DNA of 64,000 bases from assembly GCA_963969495.1 (NCBI GenBank), contig OZ018318.1, positions 177,810,246 through 177,874,245 on the forward strand. The letters run 5' to 3'. The DNA is from Ceratothoa steindachneri (Eukaryota; Arthropoda; Malacostraca; Isopoda; Cymothoidae). The notes beneath the pieces were generated by a model. That model was given only the letters and a program-made list of their open reading frames with translations. It was not told the origin of the DNA and searched no databases. Both the position numbers and the translations under genes were made by a program. Shown piece by piece: positions 28,008 through 40,438 of the stretch. Every line of letters begins with the position of its first letter. The first letter of the stretch is position 1.

Positions 28008-28850
28008 TTACGACCGTTTTAAATATGCTAGGGGTTTGTGATCTGTTGGTATGGAGAACGGTCTACCTATAAAATATACGCGGAACTTTCGTACCCCAAA
28101 CACAAAGGCAAAACCTTCTAGCTCCACAGTGGCATACATCTTTTCCTGATCGGAAAGTTTCCGACTTGCAAAAGCCACCGAACATGGCACTTCTGCTTCG
28201 TATTGCAACAAGGCGCATCCGATTCCAAGATGAGAGGCTTCGATCCGAACGCCGAATTTCTCCTCGAGATTAGATAAGTGTAGGATAAGGGCAGTCACTG
28301 GTTTCTGTTTGAGTATGCCGAAACTGGAAATAGCCCTGGGGTTCTACTAAATAGGGTCTGGAGATTTATTTTTATGCAGGTCATTCAAAGGGGAGGGGCC
28401 GGACGCGAAATGGGGGACAAGACGCCGAAAGAAGGAAGCTGCTCCTCAAAAGGTTCAGGGTTGTTTCTTCGAGACTGGAGGTGGCCTATCGGTTATTGGT
28501 TTTATCTTATCCTTCTGTGTGGATATGTGATTCTCGCCAATCTTGAACTCTAAATATGCAATAGTACCATAAGAAAAATGGCACTTGGAGGGCTTACTTG
28601 TTAAGCCGTGAGACCTCAGTCGGTCTAAGAGTCGGCGAAGACATGCGAGGTGTTCTTCCCATGTACGCATGGATACGTACACGTTGTCAAAATAGAATGT
28701 GACGTTTTCTAGCCCTTCTACATATTTTCGCATAAGGCTGAAGTATTCTCTAAAGAGCGAGACAATTTGGGCGATCTTTACGGGCCTGAGGTCGGGGTTT
28801 ACGTCTAACTTGAGGGAAGGTTCTTCCTGGGAGAGCTGGATAGAAGAGAG
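28008..28850 (-). pseudogene. Family B polymerase remnant: reverse transcriptase end plus RNase H
   Basis: The minus-strand frame 28455-28733 gives VTFYFDNVYVSMRTWEEHLA, where FDNV stands at the place of the catalytic YxDD box of Ty3/Gypsy reverse transcriptase (second Asp replaced). It is followed by LRSHGLTSKPSKCHFSYGTI, the usual palm-thumb segment. The frame 28008-28298 gives the RNase H domain of the Gypsy polyprotein (GVRIEASHLGIGCALLQYE, VAFASRKLSDQEKMYATVE, PTDHKPLAYLKRS). The first RNase H Asp is altered (IEAS where TDAS is usual). The two pieces are in different frames with broken sequence between them. No integrase follows. The copy is dead. Confidence 0.82.
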
Positions 28851-28869
28851 AGCGGGAAGCTGGAAGTCC

Positions 28870-29350
28870 CTGTCCCTCTATCTTTTCTTTTCTTCTTCTT
28901 CTCTTTTTATCTTTATTCTTCTTTCTTTGGCTTCTATTTCCATCTGTCTTCTTACCTCGTCTTGTTTTTTATTTTTATTCTTACTTCTTCGGCTTCTCTT
29001 TTTATCTTTATACTTCTTTCTTTGGCCTCCTTTTCTATCTTTATTCTTCATTCTTCGTCTTCTTTTTATCTTTATTCATCTTTCTTCGGCTTCTATTTCA
29101 ATCTTTCTTCTCCTTTCTTCTTCTTCTCTTTCATCTTAATTATTCTTTCTTCGTCTTCTCTTTTAACTTTATTCTTGTTTCTTCGATTTCTATTTTTACC
29201 TTCCTTATTATTTCTTATTCTTCTCTTTTTAACTGCGTTATTCTATCCTTTGATTTACTTCCCTTCGGTATTCATCTTTCTTCTGCTTCTATTTTCCACA
29301 GTATTATTGTTTCGTTTACTATTCTTTTATTCTGTATTCTTATTTCTTCT
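28870..29350 (-). pseudogene. Family B Gag-like Lys/Glu/Arg-rich coil (remnant)
   Basis: Minus-strand translation is a run of charged residues such as EVRRQMEIEAKERRIKIKRE, like the coil preceding the nucleocapsid in the family A Gag. On the plus strand the same bases read as a Leu/Phe/Ser-rich frame (28699-29139, 28962-29357), which I take to be shadows. Confidence 0.55.
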
Positions 29351-29409
29351 AATATAATCTCCTAATATAATCTTCTAGTACACACATACCCCGAACGGGG
29401 GAACTGATT

Positions 29410-29840
29410 TCTTTGTGGGACTAGCTCTCCACACACAAGGTAGGCCCGAGATCTTGTGCCTGACTCCAGGGAGAATTTTCTATTTTATTTCCCTCACGAG
29501 CAAAACTCGAGAGAAAGCACCAGATTCTCATAAAATTATTATCGATCCGCAAAAGACCTTTTCATTTGCTTCCAGACAGAGTAAATCCTTCACACCTTCG
29601 AGCTATCCTTGCTCCACGTCACGGTTTACGACGGCGCGAAAACTCGGCCCTTCGTCGGCTCAGGTATCTTTAGCGAGACATTTTCCTGAGCGTCCGGCCG
29701 CAAATTTGGTCATCTCTTTGGTGCGAAAAGGGGCAGGGGGAATTCGAGGCGAAAGGCGAATTTGGAATACTGGAGGGACACGCAGCTTGTGTCGGAGTAT
29801 TTCTACGTACACTAATATACGTGGTATTTAGACTTCTACA
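29410..29840 (-). repeat. Right (5') LTR remnant of the family B element
   Basis: Matches about 27016-27448 of the left LTR, ending ACA immediately before the TGGAG duplication. The outer roughly 900 bp on its left side are missing. Confidence 0.8.
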
Positions 29841-29845
29841 TGGAG

Positions 29846-32175
29846 GTTGCAGCGATATTGAGTAGGACATCATTACAAGTGCTGGACCCGTCAGCTCCCT
29901 CGTTAATGAAGCAAAATAAACGTTCTAGTACATATACATGAATCTGCTTCAGGAAAATATAATCCCCTCTCTCCGAACATTGGAGGAATGTGAACATGTA
30001 TTCATACAATAAAATGTTCCATGCCAAAAGAAAAGGTTGATGCAGTATTTGGAGGCTGAAAATATCGACCCTTGGTAGATAATCGGCTATAGGTTATGTT
30101 TAAGATGCCTCATATATGAATAATAGTTGAATCTACACGCTTGGCTAAAAGTCTAATGCACCGTATATAAACACTCATATAATGTGATCATATTTGTGGT
30201 AAATTATTACAGTAGTATTAATTTTATTTATTTTAATACTTAGTTGGGCACCATTTTGTGTCACTTACAATCGGTTCTAAATTTTTGCTTTATACTGAAT
30301 GCCCCAATTGTCTCGAGTTTCTCGAAGTTCCTTCATCTTTAAAATGTATTTAAAAAATAAAAGTCAAAATAAAAAAGAACAATGCCATGTTCCCTTTCGT
30401 TATAAGAGAATCGATTAATACACTCATTTGGAGTGTTTGAAAGATTCTTTGAAAACTTCTTACTGACGTAGCACTATCTCTGACCCCAGGAACTGAAGCA
30501 TTGTCAGTTGTCATTTATTCGTTTTATACTAACCACACCATTTGTTTGGAGTATCTCGAATTTACTAAATTAAATCGGTGTAATGTCGGGTATGCTCTTT
30601 GTAATCATATACAACATAATAAATATATCAGTGTTTAATGCAACCTAGTCACTATTTAGCTTTATGAATGTATGTAGAAGTGCATTTATTTTGAATTGTC
30701 TTTTATAAGTTATTACCAGATTTGAAGCTCTGCACTATGCAATTAACTTGTCGTGAGGCCAATTAAAAGCAATTAGGAAAGCTTTCCTATTCTTTGATCA
30801 TTTATTTTCTCTTCTTGCTATACTTATGAATTCTTACTATCTTTTATTTCTTCTCTCGGTCCTGCTTAAGAGGAAAAAGTTAAATATTTTCTTAGTTTTT
30901 TGTCACAATGGAAATAAACACATTGTTTAAAACAAAAAGGTAAAAAAATAATTAGTAAAACATATGTATATGCTTATTTATGCCCACTTTTTATAGGGTC
31001 ATATGGGGCAAATTTCTGTTATCATCTCGGTTTATAGCAAGAAAAACTCAGACTAGCCTTTATGTTTAAGTTGCATCTATTCCTTTCAGGTTAAACGTAA
31101 TTACCTATGCAAGATGAAATTATTATAAGGGTTATAAAGTTTAGCCAATTTATTCCTGTTCTTTACTTTCAGAAAATTCCACCTAATTTTCATTGCATAT
31201 AATATACCGAATACTTAGTACTAAGCCACATAATTATCCATTTTATTCGTCGAGTTTAATTATTACTTTAAATAAATCGTCAAGATAACCATTGTACATA
31301 TTATATGTATTCTTAGGGTTTTAAATAATATTAATTTTATTACCTATAAAAATATGAGAAATGGAATATTCTACTGCCTAACAGTGCTCTGTAAGGTTAA
31401 AGTAGATTTTATGTGGGTGAGATGTAGTGGTCAATGTGAATTTGAATGGAAATTTTGAAGGAAAAGGCTGTTGCTCGTAAGTGAGGGAAGAGTACAAGAG
31501 AATTCCGAGACTAGGATAGAAGAAGTAATTAGCAACGAGGATTATGACAAACATAGAATGATTTTAAGTAAGTGATATTGAATAGTGTGACGGTGTATAT
31601 TGACATAATATCGATGCACTATATAATGTAGATAATCATCATCGATAGATCAATGAATGAATAAAGGCAAAGTTTTAAAATATAGAGACAAATTGATAAT
31701 TTTAACGGAACATGGATGAAGGTCCTAAAAGAAAAATGGAACCTTTGCTAGTAGATTGTTAGAAAGCTTAGAAACAAAATAGGGATTGATAATTTGAACA
31801 ACTAATATTATAAGAGCAGAGTACTATGGAGCAACATGTACGTGGTAAGAAGATGGCGAGAATCCACATCGTCAAAGAATCTGAAAGAAACCAACTCTTA
31901 TCCTAAGTACTATAAATGTCTTTTGAAAACATTTGGGAAGTGCTTTCGCAAGATTTCTATCATAAAATTCATTGAGGCTTGTCAGATATGCAAGATCTAG
32001 ATGAGAAAAAGAGATTCCCATTGGAGTAGTGAGTCAGGTTACCTGATACACATGGACAGCGAAAAATACAAACCACGTGATTTCTCTTATTTCTTTACAG
32101 TTCTATTAATTTAAGGTCGAAGAAAGAATAATTTTATGGAATAAAAAAACTTTGAGATACTTATTACTCTATACC
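29846..32175. other. Intron stretch, nothing recognised
   Basis: AT-rich, low-complexity in parts. No transposase, polymerase or terminal repeat recognised. Confidence 0.4.
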
Positions 32176-32179
32176 GGGT

Positions 32180-33120
32180 ATTGCAAAAGATTTGTTACAC
32201 TCGTTAAAATGATCTTGACAAAGGAGATAATGATAGTTTGGTTGCAGTTAGACACGTTTTTATTGTTTTATCAAATAAATATGTATCGATTTTTATATTA
32301 ATCAACCTGACCGCACTCGGCAGCGAGCATACGCTTCAGGCTAGACCTAAATGGCATGTTCAAGTTGCGGACAAAGTCCTTAGTCATGCTGACTCATACG
32401 CGGTTAGCAGAGGACGGATCTTGCAGTCCTTGCCTTCGACTTCATGTTCGACCTAAACAACTCTTGCACGGTCTTGATTGTGTGGGCCGGGGCACCGTCC
32501 TCCTGAAAGTCGTAGTCCGAATTCTTTGTGATATTTCTCATCTAGGACAGGAATTTCGTAGTCAAGATGTCCGTGTATTTGGCCGCAGTGGTTAGCATAT
32601 AACAGGCCAAGAAGCAAACCGGTGGTATATTCTCGCTATTCGAAGCCAAAATGTCAAGCATCATCACGGAGGCCAGATGATTGGTGTTTGACACTTAATA
32701 GACCTAGGAGACGTCAGCAGCGAAGCTTACCACGCGGCCGTTCTGCTTGTATGACCAGATCATCCGTGTAGAAAAATTTGATTCCCACGACAATTCAAGT
32801 CGTTGAGAAGGCGACGACACCGCTTAGACGTTGTTCCCACATACGCTCGGGGAGTAGAGACCTTTCCACCAGCCTCAATTCTTCTGGATTTTTAGCTTGG
32901 GAGCATTTTCAAAGGCCTTTCACACAGCCAAACGGTGACAACTTGAGGTCTTTATGAACATGTTTGTTCTTTGACATCTTCTTCGTTCTCGAGCCTCCCT
33001 ACGACTCTGTGGATCTTTATCAGGCTGACGTTGAGCCTGTTGGTAATTTCGGACTTGTTGTGGCTCGTCCGCTGGGGAGCAGAGATCTTTATTCTTTTCA
33101 CTTTTGATCAACCCTGTTAT
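32180..33120 (-). pseudogene. maT/DD37D-like mariner transposase, heavily decayed
   Basis: Minus-strand reading across several frames gives, in order: a charged helix-turn-helix relic (RQPDKDPQSRREARERR near 33040), RMIWSYKQNGRVVSFAADV, VMMLDILASNSENIPPVCFL, and YDFQEDGAPAHTIKTVQELF at about 32500. The last is the second catalytic Asp motif (QQDGAPAHTA in intact relatives). The C-terminal LNPLD motif and tail are degraded. The order and spacing match transposases of the maT-like mariner branch. At least six frame breaks or stops. I could not find terminal inverted repeats. Confidence 0.65.
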
Positions 33121-33129
33121 TTGGGGATT

Positions 33130-34900
33130 AAATTAAAACTATTTATCTATAGGAAGTTCGAAAGTAACAACAGTATTCTGTCCATTAAGTTACAAGGTAG
33201 CTCATTAAATAGGTTAATGATTTGGTTAAAAGGAAATTCTTATGTAACTTTATGCGAGTTAAAGTTTTTAATATTTATTTTGCACTCTACTCTCGATTAA
33301 TTTGAAGTATTAATCGTGAAATATTTATTCTAATCAATATTTTCCATGCTTTCTAAATTTTAAAACATGACTTAAGTACCCTCTTAATCTAGGTTGAGTT
33401 AACAGAAATGGATTTAGTTCTCTAAGTCGCTCTTCGTACGTTTTGTTCTTTAAATTTAGTATCATTTAAGTAAATCTACGTTGGACTTATTCTAATTTGG
33501 AGATAACTTTCTGGTAGTACGGACTCCAGACTTAAACGCAGTATTTCAAAAAGTGACCGAACAAGCAATTATAGAGAGTAAAGATTGTATCTCGGGACTT
33601 AACCTCAAATGCTCTACCAATTAATTGATTTAGTTTTTAAGGACATTCAAACATTGGCGCCTGGATTTTATGTCATTTGATATTGTCACCGCTAAGGCTA
33701 TCTCTCTATTTACGCTTGAATACCACTTTATGAGGAAATAGCTCTGTCGTTTCAGTATCCGAAATGGAGCACTTTACATTTATCCGCGTTAAAAAATTTC
33801 CACTTCTGCGCCCAATTTGGCAATTTGTCTGGACTGTTTTGAATTTCTTTACACTAGGCAATAGTGAGTAGTGTATTCTCAATTTTATTGAAATCAGCAG
33901 ACTTCGATATTGTGCATGAGATCCTGTCAAATAGGTTGCAAATGTATACAAGAAATAGAACTGGTCCTAGAGTTGACCTCTTGAGATACCAAAATAGTGA
34001 CGTCGGCACAGCTAGATATTTTCCATTTATAACGAAAGCATTTATTGAAGTCTAGATCAATTATATCTACTTATTTATTCTCGTCATATTAATTAAAATA
34101 TTCTTTTCAGAAGTCTAATAGATCGTTAGATAGTAACGTTTATTAGGAATGTAATTTTGGGTAGCTCTAAGTAGGTGGTAAACCCATCAAGTGTTTAACA
34201 TATCTATCGCTTATGAATGTCTCTAGCATTTTGAAGGTAACTGAGGTTAGACTAATTGGACGAAAATTGTTCGGTAAATATTTACTTCTGTTTTTAAATA
34301 TCAGTGTTACATTAGTGATCTTTTCCATTTACCAGGCATTTTTCCGCTATGTAAGTAATAATTAAATAGTAACGACAACAGTTTGATTAATACGCGAGGG
34401 GAGATCGAATCAGGACCAGGTGACCCTTTTACTTTAAGTTTTTTAATACCTTTTTCTGTAACGTAGATACTACTTAACGTATAGTTGTTAACAGTGAGGA
34501 GAGTTGCCGGTGTTGGGATATCGTTAAGACCTTCTGTAGTAAAACTGATTTGAAGAATGTGCTTAAGGTACAAATCATCCACTCTTTGTTTGTGGTAAAG
34601 TTAGCGATCCCATAGTTGAAGATTTTATTCTTTTGTCTTTTTGGCTTTTGATCTTATTTCCTTTTGTCTTTTAATTAAGTATTGGTCTGAGTTTCATAGA
34701 ATTTGATTTTTTAAAGTTGGTAACTCTCTCCTTGCCACCGATTATATAGGGTCCTGTTAAATTTATATTAAATATAATTGCACAGTGGCCGATATTAAAA
34801 AATTCATCTGCACAATTAACATTCTTTACTAAATCGTCTTTTGTGGTAAATAATAATTTTGAATATTTCGAAAGAGAGAGAGAGAGAGAGAGGGCGGGGG
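33130..34900 (-). pseudogene. Non-LTR retrotransposon (CR1/Jockey-like) polymerase remnant
   Basis: In order on the minus strand: an endonuclease tail (TTKDDLVKNVNCADEFFNIGH then CAIIFNINL, about 34850-34740, matching the GNSDH motif region), reverse transcriptase start (KVKGSPGPDSISPRVLIKLL at about 34430), LTSVTFKMLETFIS at about 34220, a degraded mid region, VTISNDIKSRRQCLNVL at about 33660, and ERLRELNPFLLTQPRLRGYL at about 33390. The YxDD catalytic segment is unrecognisable. This order is that of chicken-repeat-1 / Jockey type elements. There are many frameshifts. A (GA)n tract at 34874-34892 interrupts the left part of the endonuclease relic. Confidence 0.7.
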
Positions 34901-34949
34901 GAGTATTTTTCAGTAATAGCAACTGAAAAAGGTAATTACAAAAATTCAC

Positions 34950-37900
34950 TGGAAGCTAGATAAACCAAGGACTAATAATTTCTATAAGAAATCACTTATA
35001 CTCTTCGGCAAGAAACTACTTAGAAACTTATGAGTGGTTGATGATATTTTGAGTTAAAACATGATGATTATGTGATGTCTTATTATCTTCAAAAGAATTT
35101 TCTTTTAAAATGGAACAAAATAATCTGCAGTAATTTATGTAATTTCTTTCTCGCTGTTATTTAAAATGGGTAGATAATTTTTAAATCAATCCTATGTTCC
35201 TCTCTTTCCAGAATATAACCAGATTGCTATTAAAGTTGCCCAATTGAAGATCTTGTTTATGTAGTTTTATGCTTCTTTCAAAATCGAAACTTTCCCCTAT
35301 GTATTTATTTGAATACAGTCTGCGCAAGAAAATTTCATGTATACAACCTACATATAATGAGTTCAACTTAGGTAATTTAATCTTTATGGCATACTGAAGC
35401 GTTAATGGGGTAAAAGGGGACTAAGAGGAATTTCTTTAAATATTTCTTATAATTTTTAGAAATAATAATGGAAAATTTCAGATATGCTACAAGAGGCTTA
35501 TTCCTACGCCTGCTGATATAATAAACTTTTATGTATTTAAAAAATTCTCCTTCATATAATTATCTTTATACTCTAAGTTTTAAAAGACTTTACCAAAATA
35601 TTCAAATCCTTGCTTAAGTTCTAAAAAACATTTTAGGGACCTAAAAATGATAGAACCATTTTTAATTACGACTACTTAGTTTTCTTATTCATGCTCTTTA
35701 TATACTGAATTTTAAAATGTAGCGTTCTATTAAACTTATCCTTTTGGAGGAATCTTGTAAAATACATTAAATATATAACCTATCGTGATATTATATCCCT
35801 TTTTGTACACTTTTTATTTCTTTTTCTTTTAATCCCAACCAATTAACAACCTTCCACCAAATGGATACCATGTGTTTATGTTTGAACCAAAGAAATAAAG
35901 GATAGTTACTCATATATTGTGTTATAAAGTGTCAAGAAAAGTTCTGTTAATATAAGGCGTGACAGACGACGGGCTTGCATGTGAACGACCCCTCCATTAA
36001 TTATTCAAGTGATGCCACACGCAAATTACGAACTGACTAGAGCGTGACACAGACCAACAAAAAGAATGCATGGCTTTCTATATGATGAATGGTGGGGAAG
36101 ACTGGCGTAGAGAATTCGTTTACCTGAATATGCCAGCTTTGATGTGTTTAAGATGAAACGTGATACATGAGTGGCTGTGTACCGAAACTATAATATTATT
36201 CAACTTCAATGGTATGGTATTTCTATATTTATAGAAAATATGAGAAAGCAGCTTCAAGTTTTTTTTCAGAATTTAGCAAGACAGAATCAATCACCCCATT
36301 CCTTCATAAAAAGAGGATTTGTTTTTCTGGACAAACACATTTTTTCACTTCAGATTTATGGTTAATATATTAAGTACACTCATTCATTCGCATACATAAT
36401 ATAAGTATAATTAGAGAGGGAATTAAAAATCATAAACGCAACGTTATATAGACTTAGATAAAAAGTTATTTACTTCTCACGCTTATGTATATATAAATGG
36501 TGCATATAAGGTGAATTAGAGATTAGTATTCTTAAAAATTATTTACCATGTTATGATCAATATTATTAATTCCCTCTTATGCCACCTTTGCTGTCAAAAG
36601 ATAATTGCTTCACTTTGTCTCGGCTCGAACAAAATTAAATTTGAAAGAGCAACGGGATATTTACTGTATTTACAAAAATAGTCAAAAGGCAAAAGCGTTA
36701 TTAGTAGGTATGAAATTCTACTCAAAAACTGAATTTTTATATCGTAATTTTACTATTTTAAAACTTAGTCGAGGAGACAACGATCCTTACAAACTTAGAT
36801 ATATAAACAGGTGTTGAATGGATACCTATAAAGTAATAGTATATTAACGACATACCCTGAAATGCTTTTCTCAGCTGCAGGTAAATTTTGTTAAATATAT
36901 AAAAATGATAGATAGATTATAAAATCAAAGACCATACACGATGCCGTGACTGAACTAGAAGCGTATGATCATATAAAATGAATAAGGAGGGAAAGCAGAA
37001 ACACATGTATGCAACTATTTTCCACTTCTGAGACAATTGTTAAGATATTAGGGAGTCCACTCTTACGAGTATCACAAGCACTGTTTTAATTGATGAAAAT
37101 TTAAATATATATTAATGGATGAATTTTCTTTTTCTTTAGTAGAGAGAAAATCAGAGAAGTAAGATAGATTACACCATTCAAAATATGTAATATGTCAAGT
37201 AAAAAAGAAAGATTTTTAGTTTCTTTAACTTAGGTAGATATATGAGATTACAGCTCAAATAATGAAATTTATTCTTCGAAATAATAAGGATTGGTTTCGA
37301 AAATCATTTCTAGCAAAATGAATATTTTCTGACTCTTGAGTCCTTAAACGTGGAATCAAAGAAGTGTTGAAATCTCTCTTCAAGTGCGTCCTTATCAATA
37401 GATATTTCATAGGGAATCTTTGAGGGTAAGGAGAAAAAAGGTTAAGTATACATACATTTAACTTACTGGAAAGCAGCCATCGTATTCAAAGAAGTAGTCG
37501 AAGAAGTAGTATTTTTGCGAGGCAATACACGATCACACTTCACGTGCGTATTGCAAGTTACACTGATTAGTCTAAGTTTGGAGCTACTGCCTCATCTACC
37601 ATTCTATTCTGAATATTTTCCTCTCATTACCAATTTTTAGGTCTTTAAACAATCAGATTCTCGATTGTACCCACAACCATTATTGGAAAAGAGTTACAAG
37701 TAAATAAAAGTGAGCTAATTTAATTTCATCCTATTGTCCTTTTCCCATTTTTTCCTCCTTTATGCTTTCTTCGTTCCTTTCATCTTTCTTAGAGTGTCCT
37801 TCTGGCATAATATAGTGACTTTTTCTTTAGCGAAATTCTCTTATCTGTTGACTGCTTTTGTTAATGATTCTAAAGACGTTTGAACCTCTTGATTTTATCT

Positions 37901-38038
37901 CAGACATGTAAATGCCAAGCGAAGGTGAAATTTTTCCATTTACTCAAGATTCTGGAGGTTTCCACACAAAATAAATAACGAAATAATTCATCCCTCCCAA
38001 AAAAACTAAATAGTAAAAAGGTTCTTCTATAAACTTAC
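34950..38038. other. Intron stretch near exon 2, nothing recognised
   Basis: Very AT-rich. Several short frames (for example 36171-36365, 36605-36817) carry no known motif. Confidence 0.4.
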
Positions 38039-38146
38039 CTCCGTAAGCTATGCATTGAAGTGTTGTCGATTCTCCTTCCTGGAAGGGTCCAATTACTGAT
38101 TTGACTTCTCTTCCTTCTTGATGTATTTTTAGGCTTTTCGGAGGAA
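38039..38146 (-). CDS. Sidestep-like receptor, exon 2 of 6 (start of second Ig domain)
   Basis: Exon of 108 nt: 2 nt completing a Val codon, 35 codons, then 1 nt. The peptide opens with VPPKSLKIHQEGREV, the linker typical of the start of the second Ig domain in sidestep proteins, and continues SVIGPFQEGESTTLQCIAYG. The Cys is the first of the Ig disulfide pair. Acceptor TTTACCAG and donor GTAAGT flank it. The trailing G joins GT of the next exon to give Gly, so AYGG-RPLP reads across the junction. The exon lies about 13.3 kb from each of its two neighbours, and both introns contain transposable elements. It is too short to stand out as an open frame, and was found by matching phase and domain order. 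Confidence 0.88.
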
Positions 38147-40433
38147 CTGGTAAAGAGAGAGAGAGGAGGGAATAAAGGATTAAATGAGCAACATGAATTT
38201 TATGACAGTTTGAGGGTGTTTTTATTTCATGTCTCCTATGAGATATTTAAAAAAATGATGGCATCTTCACAAAATAAGTGGAAAATAGTAAAAATGGATA
38301 AAGTATAAGTGAAAATTTGTCTATCTAATTGAAGTATGATAAAGTGCTAGAGGGTCCAACTTTCTATTGTGTAGCCGTGTAACTCATCGAAATCAATTTT
38401 CTATTCAGGGTCGTCTTAGGCAAAAAATAAATCCTTTTTGTATGATTAATGACAGCCAAAGATATTCGAAATGACTCCAAATTTGAGCAACGACATCGAG
38501 ATTAAATTCAAAGATGGAAAAAAGAAATGTGGACTCAATTTGACTACACCGAATTCCCTGACTAATGAATTACGTGCAGCGCTAATTGCCGCGACTCTAG
38601 CTGGCAACATTATGGCAAGCTGATAATTTTTTTATCTATAGTATTCAATTAATGAAGAATTTTTAATGATGACACACACTATTTAATGATATCTCTTTAG
38701 TAAAGTTTAAGTTAAATTTCCTTAGTTTATGCTGGCAAACCTAGGTTACTTAGGTTGTAATTAGCTAAGTAGTTCTTCGACTAAATTTAAGTTAGGCTAG
38801 TTAAGGTCGTTGGATTAGATTAGGGTTTCCAAAGATTAAGTGAATTTGGTTTAGGATAATTGAAGTTAAGTTTGAAATTGATTAGATATAAGGAATTTAG
38901 GATATGCTAAGTTTGACTAAGCTTAGTTAGGTTGATTTGAATTACTTTCCCTTATGGTCGGTAAGATTAGTTCTTGTTTATTTTTCTTTCTCTAAAGAAA
39001 AACCCAGACTTATTATTTCAAGGTAAACTTCTACACCACCTGATATATTTCACTCAAGTTGCAGCAAGTATTTTATATTTTAAAAAAATGGAAGATAAAT
39101 TGGCATTACAAGAGCATTTATCTTATTAAAACGCTCTTTGGCTTCCATTATTCATTTAGCAATAAACACTATCCTCCATATGGAAAGTTTTCTCTAAGAC
39201 GCCACAAATATATATTTTGTTTTCTTAATTCTGATTAGGGCAAAAAATATTGCACCTCTCAAACTAGTTTTCCCTAGAAATCATCTGTTAAATAAAGAAC
39301 TTTAAGGAATCTTTTTAATTAAGTTTGCATATTTAGGTAAATTTCCACCTAATCTAATTAGTTAAAGTTTAGCGATTTTCTTTAATGTGTTTGACTAAGA
39401 TTCCTCGTTTTAAATAACCATTGTTTTAAACCTCTCCATAGGTTTATTTGCACCGGCTGTAATTGCAAGCAATCTTCCATAACAACTGTACCTTCTTTAA
39501 TATTCACAGGAGGTATATCTGCATTGACACTTTCTGTAGGGTTTATGGACCTTCATGTGACGTCATGGCGGTCATAGTGTTCACAACTGATCAAGAGGGA
39601 TAAAGAATCTGACCAAGGTAGCAGGATAAACCTAAAGTAAAGGAATTTTAAAATTCTTTACGTAAATGACCCTACCCTAATTTGAGAACATTAGGAATAT
39701 GAATTATTTTTTACTTCATTTATTCATATTTTAGTATACGTAAAAATATATCCTAATTGAGCAGTTTCCTTTCTCTAATATCTCAAATTTATCTATGTTT
39801 ATATATTTATGAATTATTCACTGTTGTTTTCAGTCACATATTTAGTCCATTTGTTATATATTCGATAAATACTGAGGAATTTGATTAAATTTCAAAATAA
39901 CAAATGAAATTCATATTTAGTTCAAGTTAAACGCGGGTTTTATAAGATTCTCGCCTCATCATTCAACTGTGTTCAAGAAGACAAAGCAAAATCTACTTAA
40001 ATGGACCTAATATTTGTATATTGATATGGACGTATGTTGGTGCTATGATGTAAATAAATGGATGCAGATTAAATGCGATTATATGTAGTTGCAAGTTACG
40101 TTATTCTGGGAAAAATAAACTTTTAGTTTAGGACTAAATTTCTAATTTGACGAGATAATTTGAGGCTCTTAAAAGAATCACTTATTAAGGATTTGAGGTT
40201 CATTTTGATCCGATCATTAGAGCCGTGTATGAATTTATATTAGTCACAATTTATTTCGCGGTTTATCTAAGACCAATAAATTGATCAGTGCATAAAGTTC
40301 CAGTGCCTACCTCGTATATGTAGTTTCGAATATCTAGAGGATACATAGGCATTTCATAGGCATACATAGTTTTAAAATTTCTGTTAATTCGTTTTATCAT
40401 TAGTTTGTAGAGTAGGTTTAGAAAATGTGTAAA
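38147..40433. other. Intron stretch upstream of exon 2
   Basis: AT-rich. Apart from a TTAGG-like degenerate stretch at 38690-38960 nothing stands out. Confidence 0.4.
38690..38960 (+). repeat. Degenerate TTAGG/TTAAG-rich stretch
   Basis: Many short words of the type ttaggtt, aagttagg, tagttagg and ttaggat repeat irregularly over about 270 bp, always on the same strand. TTAGG is the ancestral arthropod telomere unit. The tract is too degenerate to call an interstitial telomere with confidence. Confidence 0.35.
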
Positions 40434-40438
40434 GAATT

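Larger units (their letters stand above)
26125..29845 (-). mobile_element. Ty3/Gypsy-type LTR retrotransposon, family B, internally deleted
   Basis: The element proper is 26130-29840, flanked by TGGAG at 26125-26129 and 29841-29845 (5-bp target duplication). The left LTR is 26130-27448; the right one keeps only its last roughly 430 bp (29410-29840). Coding is on the minus strand: a Lys/Glu-rich Gag-like coil (about 29350-28870), then a reverse transcriptase remnant and RNase H. At least two large deletions are implied: most of the right LTR with the 5' leader, and the Gag C-terminus, protease and most of the polymerase. The integrase, which would lie left of the RNase H, is also absent. It lies in the 13.3-kb intron between exons 2 and 3. 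Confidence 0.82.

Noticed and set aside
28699..29357. Leu/Phe/Ser-rich plus-strand frames that resemble membrane proteins
   Set aside because: Shadow of the purine-rich Gag coil of the family B element on the minus strand.
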